Below are positions 39,051-47,914 of a DNA stretch of 64,000 bases, piece by piece. The stretch covers positions 24,570-88,569 of the forward strand of contig JAQTUW010000007.1 of assembly GCA_028707085.1 (NCBI GenBank). The letters run 5' to 3'. Every line of letters starts with the position of its first letter. The stretch's first letter is position 1. A program made the translations under genes and the position numbers. The notes under the pieces are model-generated. The model did not search any database and was not told the origin of the DNA. It worked only from the letters and a program-made list of their open reading frames with translations. The stretch is from Methylococcales bacterium (GTDB taxonomy: Bacteria; Pseudomonadota; Gammaproteobacteria; Methylococcales; Methylomonadaceae).

Positions 39051-40094
39051 ATGAGTCAAAAAAGAAAGGCAGTAGCCCTGATTTCCGGCGGGCTGGATTC
39101 CATGCTGGCAAGCAGAGCAGTCATGGAGCAGGGTATTCATGTCGAAGGAATCAATTTTTTTACCGGATTTTGCGTAGAGGGTCATACCCACGCCATTCGT
39201 AACAAAGAGACAGACAAGCCAAAGCGCAACAATGCTCTATGGGTTGCCGAGCAGTTAGGCATAAAGCTGCATATAATTGATATTATAGAAGAATACAAGC
39301 AGGTTTTGTTGAACCCCAGGCATGGTTACGGCGCCAACATGAATCCCTGTCTGGATTGTAAAATTTTTATGGTCAATAAAGCCAGGCAATGGATGATGGA
39401 GCAGGGTTTCGATTTTATAATCACCGGTGAAGTGATCGGTCAGCGGCCCATGTCGCAACGCAAGCAGACCATGCCGATTATCGCCGCCGAATCCGGCGCG
39501 GACGATTTGCTGTTACGCCCCCTATGCGCTCGGAATTTGCCGCTTACCCTGCCGGAGCGGGAGGGCTGGGTCGATCGGGACAGGCTGTTCGATTTTAGCG
39601 GACGCTCCCGTAAACCGCAGATGGAGCTGGCAAAACAATATGGCTTTGCGGATTATGCGCAACCAGCGGGCGGTTGCTGTTTTTTAACGGATGAAAGTTA
39701 TTCCAAGAAGTTGGTTGATTTATGGCAAGCGCGCGGCGAGCGCGACTATGATCTTGACGATGTCATGCTGCTGAAAGTGGGCCGGCATATTCGCCCCAGA
39801 CCGCATTTTAAACTCATCGTCGCCCGCGAGGATGGCGAGGCGCGTTTCATGAGCGGCTATAAAAAAGACTTTATCAGCATGAATTGTGCAAGCCATAGAG
39901 GGCCGTTAGTGCTGATAGACGGCAAAGCGGATGAGGATGACCTGCTGCTGGCCGGGCGAATTCTGGCCCGCTATGGTCAGGGGCGCGAGGTCGAACAGGT
40001 GGAGGTGACCATTCGCGATCGACAGGGGGTGGAGCGCAATATTGTCGTCACGCCCTTACCGGCTGATCAACTTCCGGAGGACTGGTTCGTATGA
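39051..40094 (+). CDS. PP-loop ATP pyrophosphatase, putative tRNA/sulfur-transfer thiolase
   Basis: 347 residues. The N-terminal ATP pyrophosphatase signature AVALISGGLDSMLASRAVMEQG resembles MnmA and ThiI. A NPCLDCK motif (YGANMNPCLDCKIFMVNKA) and FIITGEVIGQRPMSQR follow, with AGGCCFLTDESYSKKL further on. The family is usually named tRNA (5-methylaminomethyl-2-thiouridylate)-methyltransferase-like, which is a loose name; true MnmA is a different protein. It overlaps a TusA-like gene by 4 bp, so a persulfide relay from TusA is likely. The ATG at 39051 is preferred over the upstream TTG. It diverges from bamA. Confidence 0.75.
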   Translation: MSQKRKAVALISGGLDSMLASRAVMEQGIHVEGINFFTGFCVEGHTHAIRNKETDKPKRNNALWVAEQLGIKLHIIDIIEEYKQVLLNPRHGYGANMNPCLDCKIFMVNKARQWMMEQGFDFIITGEVIGQRPMSQRKQTMPIIAAESGADDLLLRPLCARNLPLTLPEREGWVDRDRLFDFSGRSRKPQMELAKQYGFADYAQPAGGCCFLTDESYSKKLVDLWQARGERDYDLDDVMLLKVGRHIRPRPHFKLIVAREDGEARFMSGYKKDFISMNCASHRGPLVLIDGKADEDDLLLAGRILARYGQGREVEQVEVTIRDRQGVERNIVVTPLPADQLPEDWFV

Positions 40095-40357
40095 GTGCGG
40101 AAATTCTCAATGCCCGTCGCCTGCTGTGTCCATTACCGGTCATCCGTACCCAGGATAAAGTCAAAACCCTGCAAATCGGGGATGTGTTGACTGTGGAATG
40201 TACGGATCCGGGCGTGATACAGGATATTCCGGCATGGTGTCGGATCAACGGTCATAAAGTGCTGGAAACCCGAACGGACAATGGTGAATACATTATCGTT
40301 CTGGAAGTCGGCGACCAGGAGGCTGTCCGAGAATGGAAACCGGCTTTTCCGCAGTAG
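40091..40357 (+). CDS. tusA: TusA-family sulfurtransferase
   Basis: 88 residues of the SirA/TusA fold: ILNARRLLCPLPVIRTQDKVKTLQIGDVLTVECTDPG, where the Cys of CPLP carries persulfide. It overlaps the PP-loop gene by 4 bp (ATGA). Known TusA proteins pass sulfur for tRNA thiolation or other sulfur metabolism. The coupling suggests it feeds the neighbouring enzyme rather than a distant TusBCD-MnmA relay; that is inference. Confidence 0.85.
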   Translation: MSAEILNARRLLCPLPVIRTQDKVKTLQIGDVLTVECTDPGVIQDIPAWCRINGHKVLETRTDNGEYIIVLEVGDQEAVREWKPAFPQ

Positions 40358-40439
40358 GTTCTCTATTCCCGGATAGCCTCTCAGGGCGTCTGTTTCCAGA
40401 TTACAAGTTTAATTATCATCTCAATTTACAGGAAATAAT

Positions 40440-41654
40440 ATGGCAGTCGGTCAAACAGCTTTTCCTCTAATACATGCCGTTAAAGGCATATCGCTAGGCA
40501 CTTGCAATGCCGGTATCAAACAAACCCAGCGCGATGATGTTTTGCTGATCGAAATGGCCGAGGGCGGAAGTTGCGCGGCGGTTTTTACTCAAAACGCTTT
40601 TTGCGCGGCGCCCGTTACGGTAGCCAGAGCGCATTTGACGCAGGAGCCGCGCTGGCTGCTGGTCAACTCCGGCAACGCCAATGCCGGCACCGGCAAGCAG
40701 GGCTTGCAGGATGCCTTTGCCAGTTGTCTGAGTCTGGCCAGTGAAGTGGGGGGAATTGCGCAGCAGGTGCTGCCGTTTTCCACCGGGGTGATAGGCGAGC
40801 CTTTGCCGGTTGCCAGACTGATTGCCGCCTTGCCGGATGCGGTGGCGGATCTGGACGAAAATCATTGGGAAAGCGCCGCCAGAGCCATCATGACCACCGA
40901 CACTTTCCCCAAAGGCGCTTCAAAGAGGATCGAGATTGGCGGTTATCCGCTGACGATTGCCGGCATATCGAAAGGAGCCGGCATGATACATCCCAATATG
41001 GCGACCATGCTGGGTTTTATCGCCACCGACGCCTGCATGGAGCAGTCGCTGTTGCAGCAATGCCTGTCGGCGGCGGTGGAGCAGTCGTTTAACCGTATTA
41101 CGGTAGATGGCGATACCTCAACCAATGACGCCTGTGTGCTGTTGGCTAGCGGTTGTGCCGATGCGCCGCAAATTCTGGCCGGCAGCGCCGAATATGCGGT
41201 TTTTGCCGCTGCGTTGCAGGAAGTCTGCAAACAACTGGCGGAACTGATCGTCAGAGACGGCGAAGGGGCCACCAAATTGATGCATATTGTGGTTGAACAG
41301 GCGCAAACCAGCGCCGAGGCGGTGCAAGTCGCCAAAACCATTGCTCATTCGCCATTGGTAAAAACGGCGTTTTTTGCCGGCGATCCCAACTGGGGGCGAA
41401 TATTGGCGGCAGTGGGCCGCGCCGGGATTGAAAACATGGATTTAAGCAGGATCGAAATCTATCTTGGTACGGTCTGCATCGTTGAAAACGGCGCCAGATC
41501 GGCATCTTATACGGAACAGGATGGGCAGCGGGTGATGAATCAGGCGGAAATCACCGTCACGGTTCGCCTGGGACGAGGCGATGCGTGCGAGGAAATCCTG
41601 ACCTGCGATTTTTCCTACGATTATGTGCGTATCAATGCCGAGTACCGTACCTGA
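40440..41654 (+). CDS. argJ: Bifunctional glutamate N-acetyltransferase/amino-acid acetyltransferase ArgJ
   Basis: 404 residues. Moves acetyl from N-acetylornithine to glutamate, and from acetyl-CoA in bifunctional forms, in arginine synthesis. GISLGTCNAGIKQTQRDDV and LLVNSGNANAGTGKQG near the start, the self-cleavage region KGAGMIHPNMATMLGFIATDA (Thr nucleophile of the beta chain), and FAGDPNWGRILAAVGRAGIE are diagnostic. ATG with AGGA 8 bp upstream. Its stop (TGA) is followed at once by the ATG of the MutT fusion, so they are coupled. Confidence 0.97.
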   Translation: MAVGQTAFPLIHAVKGISLGTCNAGIKQTQRDDVLLIEMAEGGSCAAVFTQNAFCAAPVTVARAHLTQEPRWLLVNSGNANAGTGKQGLQDAFASCLSLASEVGGIAQQVLPFSTGVIGEPLPVARLIAALPDAVADLDENHWESAARAIMTTDTFPKGASKRIEIGGYPLTIAGISKGAGMIHPNMATMLGFIATDACMEQSLLQQCLSAAVEQSFNRITVDGDTSTNDACVLLASGCADAPQILAGSAEYAVFAAALQEVCKQLAELIVRDGEGATKLMHIVVEQAQTSAEAVQVAKTIAHSPLVKTAFFAGDPNWGRILAAVGRAGIENMDLSRIEIYLGTVCIVENGARSASYTEQDGQRVMNQAEITVTVRLGRGDACEEILTCDFSYDYVRINAEYRT

Positions 41655-42587
41655 ATGTTGCATGTTGCAGTCGGCGTCATCCGGGACGGAAGCGGCAATA
41701 TTCTAATTAGTCGCCGCGCACCGGGAGCGCATCAGGGCGGGTTGTGGGAATTTCCGGGCGGCAAGCTGGAAGCCGGCGAGACCGTGCGGCAGGCGTTGTG
41801 CAGAGAATTGCATGAAGAAGTCGGCATTCAGGTCAGCGATGCCCGGCCGCTGATTAAAATCAGGCACGATTATGGGGACAGGGCGGTCTTGCTGGACGTA
41901 TGGGATGTGACGGCTTTCTCCGGTATGGCCACAGCCTGCGAGGGGCAGGCGATGCGTTGGGTGGCGGCGCAGCAACTGTCGGAATATGCGTTTCCGGCGG
42001 CCAATCAGTCCATCATCAGGGCGGCGCTGTTGCCCGAATATTACGCCATTCTGGAAGGCGGCAGTGCCGATGAGGTATTGAACAACTGCCGCCGGATTCT
42101 GCAGTCCGGAGTCGGGCTGTTGCAAATCAGGCTAAAGTCATTGCCGGTTTGCGAGGTTTCAGCGTCTATCGCTTCGGTGTTGAAGCTTTGCCGGCGGCGG
42201 CAGGTCACGGTGTTGTTAAATTCCGATCTGCCCCGGCACGAGGAAACGGCGGACGGCCTGCATCTCAGCAGCCGGGCCCTACTGGCGGCCAACGTCCGGC
42301 CTGACGGCTATCGGTGGCTGGCGGCTTCCTGCCATGATTTAGGGGAGTTGCAGCATGCCGAGCAGTTGGGAGCCGATTTTGCCGTGCTGGCGCCGGTTCG
42401 GAAAACCGCCACGCATCCCGACGCCATACCTTTGGGCTGGGCCAGGGTGGAAGCCATGCTGGAGCAGGTCAACATTCCGGTCTATGTCATGGGCGGGCTA
42501 GGGCAGGCTGATTGCCGGACAGCCCATCGGGCCGGCGCACAGGGTATCGCCGGCATCCGTGCGTTTTTACGCACGGATGCCGATTAA
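41655..42587 (+). CDS. mutT: MutT Nudix hydrolase fused to a ThiE-like domain
   Basis: 310 residues. The N-terminal half is an 8-oxo-dGTP diphosphatase type Nudix domain with the full box [24 protein letters not shown] at 35-58. The second half, from about residue 125, is a TIM-barrel like thiamine phosphate synthase: [37 protein letters not shown] and VYVMGGL. This fusion is known in many Gammaproteobacteria; whether the ThiE-like part is active is unclear. It follows argJ without a gap and converges with yacG, sharing a TTAA at the stops. Its final codons contain a 14-bp perfect hairpin. Confidence 0.9.
   Translation: MLHVAVGVIRDGSGNILISRRAPGAHQGGLWEFPGGKLEAGETVRQALCRELHEEVGIQVSDARPLIKIRHDYGDRAVLLDVWDVTAFSGMATACEGQAMRWVAAQQLSEYAFPAANQSIIRAALLPEYYAILEGGSADEVLNNCRRILQSGVGLLQIRLKSLPVCEVSASIASVLKLCRRRQVTVLLNSDLPRHEETADGLHLSSRALLAANVRPDGYRWLAASCHDLGELQHAEQLGADFAVLAPVRKTATHPDAIPLGWARVEAMLEQVNIPVYVMGGLGQADCRTAHRAGAQGIAGIRAFLRTDAD
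42551..42582. terminator. 14-bp perfect hairpin inside the 3' end of mutT-thiE
   Basis: CGGCATCCGTGCGT and ACGCACGGATGCCG pair perfectly around TTTT. It lies within the last 11 codons of the fusion gene and 1 bp beyond the yacG stop on the other strand. It could end both convergent transcripts, but neither side has a U-tract. Confidence 0.6.
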
Positions 42588-42778
42588 AAAGACTGATCGT
42601 CTTCAGGTTCGGGGATTGCTTCACCAGGAATTTTGTGCGCTTCAGTCGCCCAGTCGCCCAGATCGATTAATTTGCAACGCTCGCAACAGAACGGCTTGAA
42701 TTTTTCTGTCGCCACCCAGCGCACCGGCTTTTTACAGCACGGGCAGTACACGACTGTGATCGAATCGGCGTTTTTCAT
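42584..42778 (-). CDS. yacG: DNA gyrase inhibitor / zinc-binding protein YacG
   Basis: 64 residues with a four-cysteine zinc knuckle, [12 protein letters not shown] and [15 protein letters not shown], the YacG signature. In E. coli YacG binds GyrB and inhibits gyrase. The ATG at 42778 overlaps the zapD stop (TGATG), so it is translationally coupled to zapD; the track start four codons earlier would overlap more. Last gene of coaE-zapD-yacG. Confidence 0.93.
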   Translation of the reverse strand: MKNADSITVVYCPCCKKPVRWVATEKFKPFCCERCKLIDLGDWATEAHKIPGEAIPEPEDDQSF

Positions 42779-43548
42779 CAGAACATGCATCGGGTCAGGG
42801 AGAATGAAATATCCTGAGCGATCTGGGTGGGTCTGTTCTCGTCACTGGATGGCTTCATAAAACGGATGGTGAAGCGATGTTTGCCGCCGCTGATTTCCGC
42901 AAAACAGGGAAGATTGGCGGCAATGCTGACGCGTAATAGCTGTACAGGATGATTTTTATCCAGCGCCAGTTGAAAAAATCCGGCTGCCGCCATTTCCTCG
43001 GTTGGTACGCTGCTCTGGCGTATAAATCCCATTATCAGATCAATTGAAGTCCTGATGTCGGTAAAGGGTTGCGTCCAGCGTTCCAGATTTTTTTGCTGTT
43101 CGGTTTCGTCCTGTTCCAGCCAGTAGTGAAACGCGGGCAAATCGAAGGAACAGCTACCGCCGGGTATGGAATTGCGCTGGGAAATGCTTTGAAATAGATC
43201 GCTTTCCATGACCCGGATGCCGATTTTGCCGTTAGCGCTATATAGATTACGGCTGGCCTGATTCAGCTCGGTAAGAATGTCCTGCAATTTTTTGCTGTCC
43301 ACGCTCTCGCTATGCACTAACTGGTTCAAGACTTTTGTATGGCGCTCCAGTTCCTTGATCAGTTCCGATTTCAGATCGCTACGCGAGAAAATTGTCAGTA
43401 TGTTCAGCAGTACGTCTATCGCCGCACGTTTGTCAAAAACTGAAGAACCGGCCATAAAATGGCTAAGCTGATGGAAGAGTTGTTCCAGTCGCATGAATAC
43501 CCGGATTCTTTCATTGAGCGGGAATTCGTAAGTGGTTTGTGTATTCAA
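42778..43548 (-). CDS. zapD: Cell division protein ZapD
   Basis: 256 residues, YacF/ZapD family: [25 protein letters not shown] at the start, [14 protein letters not shown] in the middle. ZapD crosslinks FtsZ filaments at midcell. The gene overlaps coaE by 4 bp and yacG by 1 bp, the conserved gammaproteobacterial order. Confidence 0.94.
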   Translation of the reverse strand: MNTQTTYEFPLNERIRVFMRLEQLFHQLSHFMAGSSVFDKRAAIDVLLNILTIFSRSDLKSELIKELERHTKVLNQLVHSESVDSKKLQDILTELNQASRNLYSANGKIGIRVMESDLFQSISQRNSIPGGSCSFDLPAFHYWLEQDETEQQKNLERWTQPFTDIRTSIDLIMGFIRQSSVPTEEMAAAGFFQLALDKNHPVQLLRVSIAANLPCFAEISGGKHRFTIRFMKPSSDENRPTQIAQDISFSLTRCMF

Positions 43549-44156
43549 GCCGATGAAGTCCTGGCAGTGGCTAATAAAATATACGAATTGTGCAATCTTT
43601 TAATCTGTTCTGCAAGCCGTACGGTTGATGTCGAATTATCAATGATGTCATCGGCCCATTTCAAGCGTTCCTGGCGGGGCATTTGACAGGCGATAATGCT
43701 CAAAATCTGCTCGCGGTCGAGTTTGTCCCGCCGCATGACCCGTTCCAGTTGGGTCTCGATACTGCAATCGACAAGCAAGACCCGATCCACGATATGCTTG
43801 TGCCCGGTTTCCAGTAACAGCGGTACGGCAATGATACAGTATTTACCCGGCAAATTTTCGGCTTCAATCGCAATCCGGTCATAGATCAGCGGATGCATGA
43901 TGTTTTCAAGTCGTTGTTTTTTTTCGGCATCCTGAAACACCATCTCCCTGAGTAACGCCCTGTTTAACGAACCGTCAGCCTGTAGTATCTGTTTGCCGAA
44001 ACACTCGGCAAGTTGCGTCAGAACGGGTTGCCCGGGTTCCACTAGTTGTCTGGCGATAAGGTCGGCGTCAATAATCTTTACATCCAGCGCCTGAAACTGT
44101 TTGCAGACCGTGGATTTTCCACAGCCGATGCCGCCCGTCAAACCGACTTTCAGCAT
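43545..44156 (-). CDS. coaE: Dephospho-CoA kinase
   Basis: 203 residues; last step of coenzyme A synthesis. P-loop VGLTGGIGCGKSTVCKQF, DADLIARQLVEPGQPVL, LENIMHPLIY and PLLLETGHKHIVDRVLLVD match the family. The track ORF extends 148 codons upstream without homology; the ATG at 44156 gives the canonical MLKVGLTGGIG start. First gene of coaE-zapD-yacG in the window; pilD, often upstream, is absent. Confidence 0.95.
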   Translation of the reverse strand: MLKVGLTGGIGCGKSTVCKQFQALDVKIIDADLIARQLVEPGQPVLTQLAECFGKQILQADGSLNRALLREMVFQDAEKKQRLENIMHPLIYDRIAIEAENLPGKYCIIAVPLLLETGHKHIVDRVLLVDCSIETQLERVMRRDKLDREQILSIIACQMPRQERLKWADDIIDNSTSTVRLAEQIKRLHNSYILLATARTSSA

Positions 44157-44517
44157 GACGGAGCCGGAATTTCGGCCTGCCGGGCGGATGGCGCCGTCTG
44201 GTTTCGGTTGAAAGGCGGGCAATGGGAGACGAATAGGTGGCGAGTGTGAAGGGCTATCATTATAAAATGATAGCGCTATTAATAAAAAATCGCCAGAGTT
44301 CCTGCAATCCAGTTGCCGGGTGAGAAATATTGCCCATCCTGCGGCAAGCGATATTTCGCTGTCTCGACCATTGGCTGCGCATTGATGAAGCAGCAAGCGA
44401 TTAATGTGTAATGCGTGGGGTATTTGTTGACAGTCATATCGTGTTTTCGTAAGGTAGCATTGCCGAATACGCGCAAAATAACTAGGCTTTATCCCTATAC
44501 ATTGAGGAAGTGAATAA
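44157..44517. other. Intergenic region between coaE and the OmpA-like gene
   Basis: About 360 bp between divergent genes with no credible ORF. It holds a perfect 9-bp hairpin, GCTATCATT-ATAA-AATGATAGC (44253-44274), and AT-rich sequence likely to contain both promoters. The hairpin's dyad could be an operator. Confidence 0.5.
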
Positions 44518-45060
44518 ATGAAAAAACCAGTTGAAAACTTGTTGATCGCTTGCGCCGTGTCGTCCCTTGTTTTGCTCGGCGGTTGCGTCAGCCAGACCAA
44601 ATACGATGCGCTGGAACAAGAACAGCAGCAGCTTCAATCCCAACTTAGCGCCGATCAGGCGGAGATTACGCTTCTGGACGGCAAACTAAAAGTCACTATG
44701 GTGGATCAGGTTTTATTTTCCGAAGGCGGCTTTAATCTTAACGCCCAAGCCAAGGCTGTCCTAAGCAAATTAGTGCCTACGCTTTCAGGTTTACAACAAA
44801 CGAAAGTGGTTGTCGACGGTTACACCGACAACGTCCCAATTGGTTCAAGGTTAAAACATGAAGGCATTGGATCCAATCTTGAGCTATCATCCAAACGGGC
44901 GGATGTGGTGGCTGAATATCTGCTGAAACAAGGCGTTAAAGAAAGCCTGATCTCAGCGCAGGGTTTTGGTGAATCCAATCCGGTGGCTTCGAACGATACG
45001 GCGGATGGCCGCTCAAAGAATCGTCGCATTGAAGTGACTTTGGTGGGGCCGGGTAATTAA
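44518..45060 (+). CDS. OmpA-family outer membrane lipoprotein
   Basis: 180 residues. Lipoprotein signal with lipobox LLGGC (Cys about 24), then a short coiled coil (YDALEQEQQQLQSQLSADQAEI) and a C-terminal OmpA-like peptidoglycan-binding domain: VVVDGYTDNVPIG, LSSKRADVVAEYLLKQGV, SAQGFGESNPVASN and GRSKNRRIEVTL. It probably tethers the outer membrane to peptidoglycan. ATG preceded by GAGGAAG at good distance. It stands alone, so its specific role is unknown. Confidence 0.88.
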   Translation: MKKPVENLLIACAVSSLVLLGGCVSQTKYDALEQEQQQLQSQLSADQAEITLLDGKLKVTMVDQVLFSEGGFNLNAQAKAVLSKLVPTLSGLQQTKVVVDGYTDNVPIGSRLKHEGIGSNLELSSKRADVVAEYLLKQGVKESLISAQGFGESNPVASNDTADGRSKNRRIEVTLVGPGN

Positions 45061-45171
45061 TCGGAAAAGGTAATCTTCCTGTCCGGATGGGGGTGGAAAG
45101 CTTGACCAGCAGCTTCTGCAAGGCGAATTTTTCGCCCTTTTCCATTCCTTCCCGGCCACCTTCAGCGACTT

Positions 45172-45996
45172 TTAGGGTGAACAGTCAGCCGGGCCGGCTG
45201 ATGATAGATTCCCGTCGGCATTTGCGGCGTGCATATTCAGCAGGGCGAACTGTTCCAGACTGAGCGATTCCGCACGCAAATTGGGATCGATGCCCAAGGC
45301 CAGCATTTGCTGTTCATCCACCCAATTTCTAAGCGAATTGCGGATGGTTTTCCGGCGTTGTGAAAATGCCTGGGTGACCAGTTGTTTAAAACCGGTCATA
45401 TCCCGGATGCTGACAGGGGGACTGGCGTAGGGGGTCAGTCTGACAATGGCCGACATGACCTTCGGTACCGGGTTGAAGCTTTCCGGCGGTACTTCAAACA
45501 ACAGTTCGGCGGCGCAATAATACTGCATCATCACGCTCAGGCGGCCGTATTGTTTGCCGCCGGGGGCGGCGCAAATTCTATCCACCACTTCTTTTTGCAA
45601 CATGAAAACCATGTCCTGTATGCAAAAACTGTTTTCCAGCAGATGGAACATCAGCGGGGTGGAAATGTTGTAGGGCAGATTACCGATTACCCGCAGTTTT
45701 TCATGAGATCTGACCAAGCCGGAAAAATCGAAACTCAGTGCGTCCGCACTGTGTATGGTCAGCTTGCTGTGGCCGGCAAACTGTTTCTGCAAATGACCGA
45801 CCAGATCCCGATCCAGCTCGATAACATCCAGGCTGGCGCCGCTTGTCAGCAGCGGCCGGGTCAATGCGCCCAGTCCTGGGCCGATTTCCACCCAGTGTTC
45901 ATCGGCCGCTGGTTGGGCATGCGCCAGAATGCTGTAAATGATGTTCTGATCCTGAAGAAAATTTTGGCCGAAACGCTTGCGGGCTTGATGGGTCAT
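45172..45996 (-). CDS. rsmA: 16S rRNA (adenine1518/1519-N6) dimethyltransferase
   Basis: 274-residue KsgA-type SAM methyltransferase that dimethylates two adenines in helix 45 during 30S maturation. Visible: ARKRFGQNFLQDQNII, VEIGPGLGALTRPLL, VIELDRDLV, VIGNLPYNISTPLMFHLL (the NLPY motif) and the C-terminal FSQRRKTIRNSL. It lies 112 bp after pdxA, the usual order. Confidence 0.97.
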   Translation of the reverse strand: MTHQARKRFGQNFLQDQNIIYSILAHAQPAADEHWVEIGPGLGALTRPLLTSGASLDVIELDRDLVGHLQKQFAGHSKLTIHSADALSFDFSGLVRSHEKLRVIGNLPYNISTPLMFHLLENSFCIQDMVFMLQKEVVDRICAAPGGKQYGRLSVMMQYYCAAELLFEVPPESFNPVPKVMSAIVRLTPYASPPVSIRDMTGFKQLVTQAFSQRRKTIRNSLRNWVDEQQMLALGIDPNLRAESLSLEQFALLNMHAANADGNLSSAGPADCSP

Positions 45997-46108
45997 GTCG
46001 GGGTTATGCTGCTCGATGAGGATGAATAGGAATACGGTTTATTTAAGGCGAAGCAATGCCCTGGACACGGCTGAATGGCGCCGGGATTTGACTGGCGGTG
46101 AAACAGGA

Positions 46109-47095
46109 TCAGCACCTTTGCGCCTGTATCATATCCAGCGCCGTATTTAGTGCCAGACGCAGGCTGTCCGGGTTTGCTTTGCCGCTACCGGCCAGATCAA
46201 GCGCGGTGCCGTGATCCACCGAGGTGCGGATGACGGGCAATCCGAGGGTGATGTTGACGGCCTGGCCGAAGCCCATATGTTTTAAAACCGGCAGGCCCTG
46301 GTCGTGGTACATGGCCAGTACGGCGTCGGAAGCTTGCAGGTACTGATCCGTAAACAGGGTGTCGGCTGGTAAGGGGCCGCGCAGATCGATGCCTGTTTGG
46401 CGTAATTCATTTAGTACCGGTTCAATAATTTCGACTTCTTCCCGGCCGAGATGGCCGTTTTCACCGGCATGCGGGTTTAGTCCGCAAACTAGTATCCGTG
46501 GGCGATGCAGCCCGAAACGATGGCGCAAATCACTGTCCAGCACCTTGATGACCGTGCGCAATGTATCGGCAGTGATGGCGGCGCTGACTGCGGACAAGGG
46601 CAGGTGAGTGGTTGCCAGCGCCACCCGCAAACCCGGTGCGGCCAGCATCATTACCGGCGTACCGCCGGTTATGCCGGCAATGAATTCGGTATGGCCGCTA
46701 AAGCGGATGCCGGCGTCATTGATGACGCCCTTATGTACGGGAGCTGTGACCATGGCGGCAAACTCGCCGCTTATGCAGCCTTGCACCGCGCGGGAAATGC
46801 TGTTCAGGACATAAGTGCTGTTGACGGGATCGAGCCGGCCGCAGACCGCCATGGCGGCCAGTGGCGTCGGCAGCACAGTCAGGCTGCCGGCCAACTGCGG
46901 CGCAGCAGGGGTGGATGGCCGGTAAATTTCCAGGTCAAGCGGCAAGCCGAGCAATTCCGCGCGCTGCAACAGCAGCGCCGGGTCTGCAAGCGCCACCAGT
47001 TGGCAGGCATGTTCGCACTGGGCAAGCTGTATACAGATATCGGGGCCTATGCCTGCCGGTTCGCCGGGGGTCAGGGCGATGCGTGGCGTTGTCAT
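46109..47095 (-). CDS. pdxA: 4-hydroxythreonine-4-phosphate dehydrogenase
   Basis: 328 residues; oxidises 4-phosphohydroxy-L-threonine in pyridoxal phosphate synthesis. [21 protein letters not shown] at the start, [42 protein letters not shown] and [47 protein letters not shown] are all family signatures with metal-binding His. ATG at 47095 chosen by homology; the track start is 23 codons earlier. Between the LpxA-like gene and rsmA on the same strand. Confidence 0.97.
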   Translation of the reverse strand: MTTPRIALTPGEPAGIGPDICIQLAQCEHACQLVALADPALLLQRAELLGLPLDLEIYRPSTPAAPQLAGSLTVLPTPLAAMAVCGRLDPVNSTYVLNSISRAVQGCISGEFAAMVTAPVHKGVINDAGIRFSGHTEFIAGITGGTPVMMLAAPGLRVALATTHLPLSAVSAAITADTLRTVIKVLDSDLRHRFGLHRPRILVCGLNPHAGENGHLGREEVEIIEPVLNELRQTGIDLRGPLPADTLFTDQYLQASDAVLAMYHDQGLPVLKHMGFGQAVNITLGLPVIRTSVDHGTALDLAGSGKANPDSLRLALNTALDMIQAQRC

Positions 47096-47132
47096 GGCGT
47101 ACTCTCCGTCAGTGTTGCAGGGTATGGCGACT

Positions 47133-47912
47133 TCATTCGCTGACATTAATATCGATAAAACCATGCAGTCCGCGTTTTGATTTTACCGCGAGCCAATCCT
47201 TCAGATATTGCAGATCGTCGGTTAAAGGCAGGCCATCCAGGCTTTTTTTGTTTTTAAGCAAGCGGAAGGCGGACGATAAAACTTTGTAATGATCGCCCAC
47301 GATGCCGGCGCGTCTTAAACCGACGATGTTCAGGCGATAATGTTTGGCCGGCCGGCCGCCGATCAGCATGAATGGAATCACATCCATATTGATGCCGGTC
47401 GTACCCTGTACAATGGCAAAAGAGCCTATCCGGCAGAACTGATGCACCACCACCGCTCCGCCCATGAACACATTGTCGCCGACTTCCACAAAACCGCCAA
47501 TGGCCACGTTATTGGCAAAAATGGTCTTGTTGCCCACCGTACAATCATGCGCGACATGGCTGTTATTCATGAAATAGCAGTTCGAACCGATCCGGGTGCC
47601 GCTATCCGCCACGGTTGCGCGGTGGGCGGTAAAACCTTCCCGGAAAACGTTGCCATCGCCAATTTCCAGCCAGGAAACAGTCTCGGCTTTAAAACCGACA
47701 TCCTGCGGCAAGCCGCCCAGAACGGCATGGGGATGCAGAATGTTGCCTTCTCCCATGCGCACCCGGCCATGCACAACCGCATGAGCGCCAATTTGGGAGT
47801 CGGCGCCGATAACCGCGCCTTCCTCGATCACGGCGAAGGGGCCGACAGTGACCCCGTTTCCCAATGTGACGTTGGCTGCGATATAGGCGGTTGGATGAAT
47901 CAATGCGGTCAT
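47133..47912 (-). CDS. Second LpxA-type acyltransferase
   Basis: 259-residue hexapeptide-repeat protein clearly in the LpxA family: [64 protein letters not shown], catalytic-type His in [12 protein letters not shown] and the C-terminal helices. It differs much from the LpxA at 34672-35442, for instance [15 protein letters not shown] in place of [14 protein letters not shown], and NYR-like [13 protein letters not shown] in place of [13 protein letters not shown]. Two such genes in one chromosome segment is unusual. It begins 2 bp after xerD. It may use another UDP-sugar or acyl chain; activity is not readable. Confidence 0.85.
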   Translation of the reverse strand: MTALIHPTAYIAANVTLGNGVTVGPFAVIEEGAVIGADSQIGAHAVVHGRVRMGEGNILHPHAVLGGLPQDVGFKAETVSWLEIGDGNVFREGFTAHRATVADSGTRIGSNCYFMNNSHVAHDCTVGNKTIFANNVAIGGFVEVGDNVFMGGAVVVHQFCRIGSFAIVQGTTGINMDVIPFMLIGGRPAKHYRLNIVGLRRAGIVGDHYKVLSSAFRLLKNKKSLDGLPLTDDLQYLKDWLAVKSKRGLHGFIDINVSE

Positions 47913-47914
47913 GT

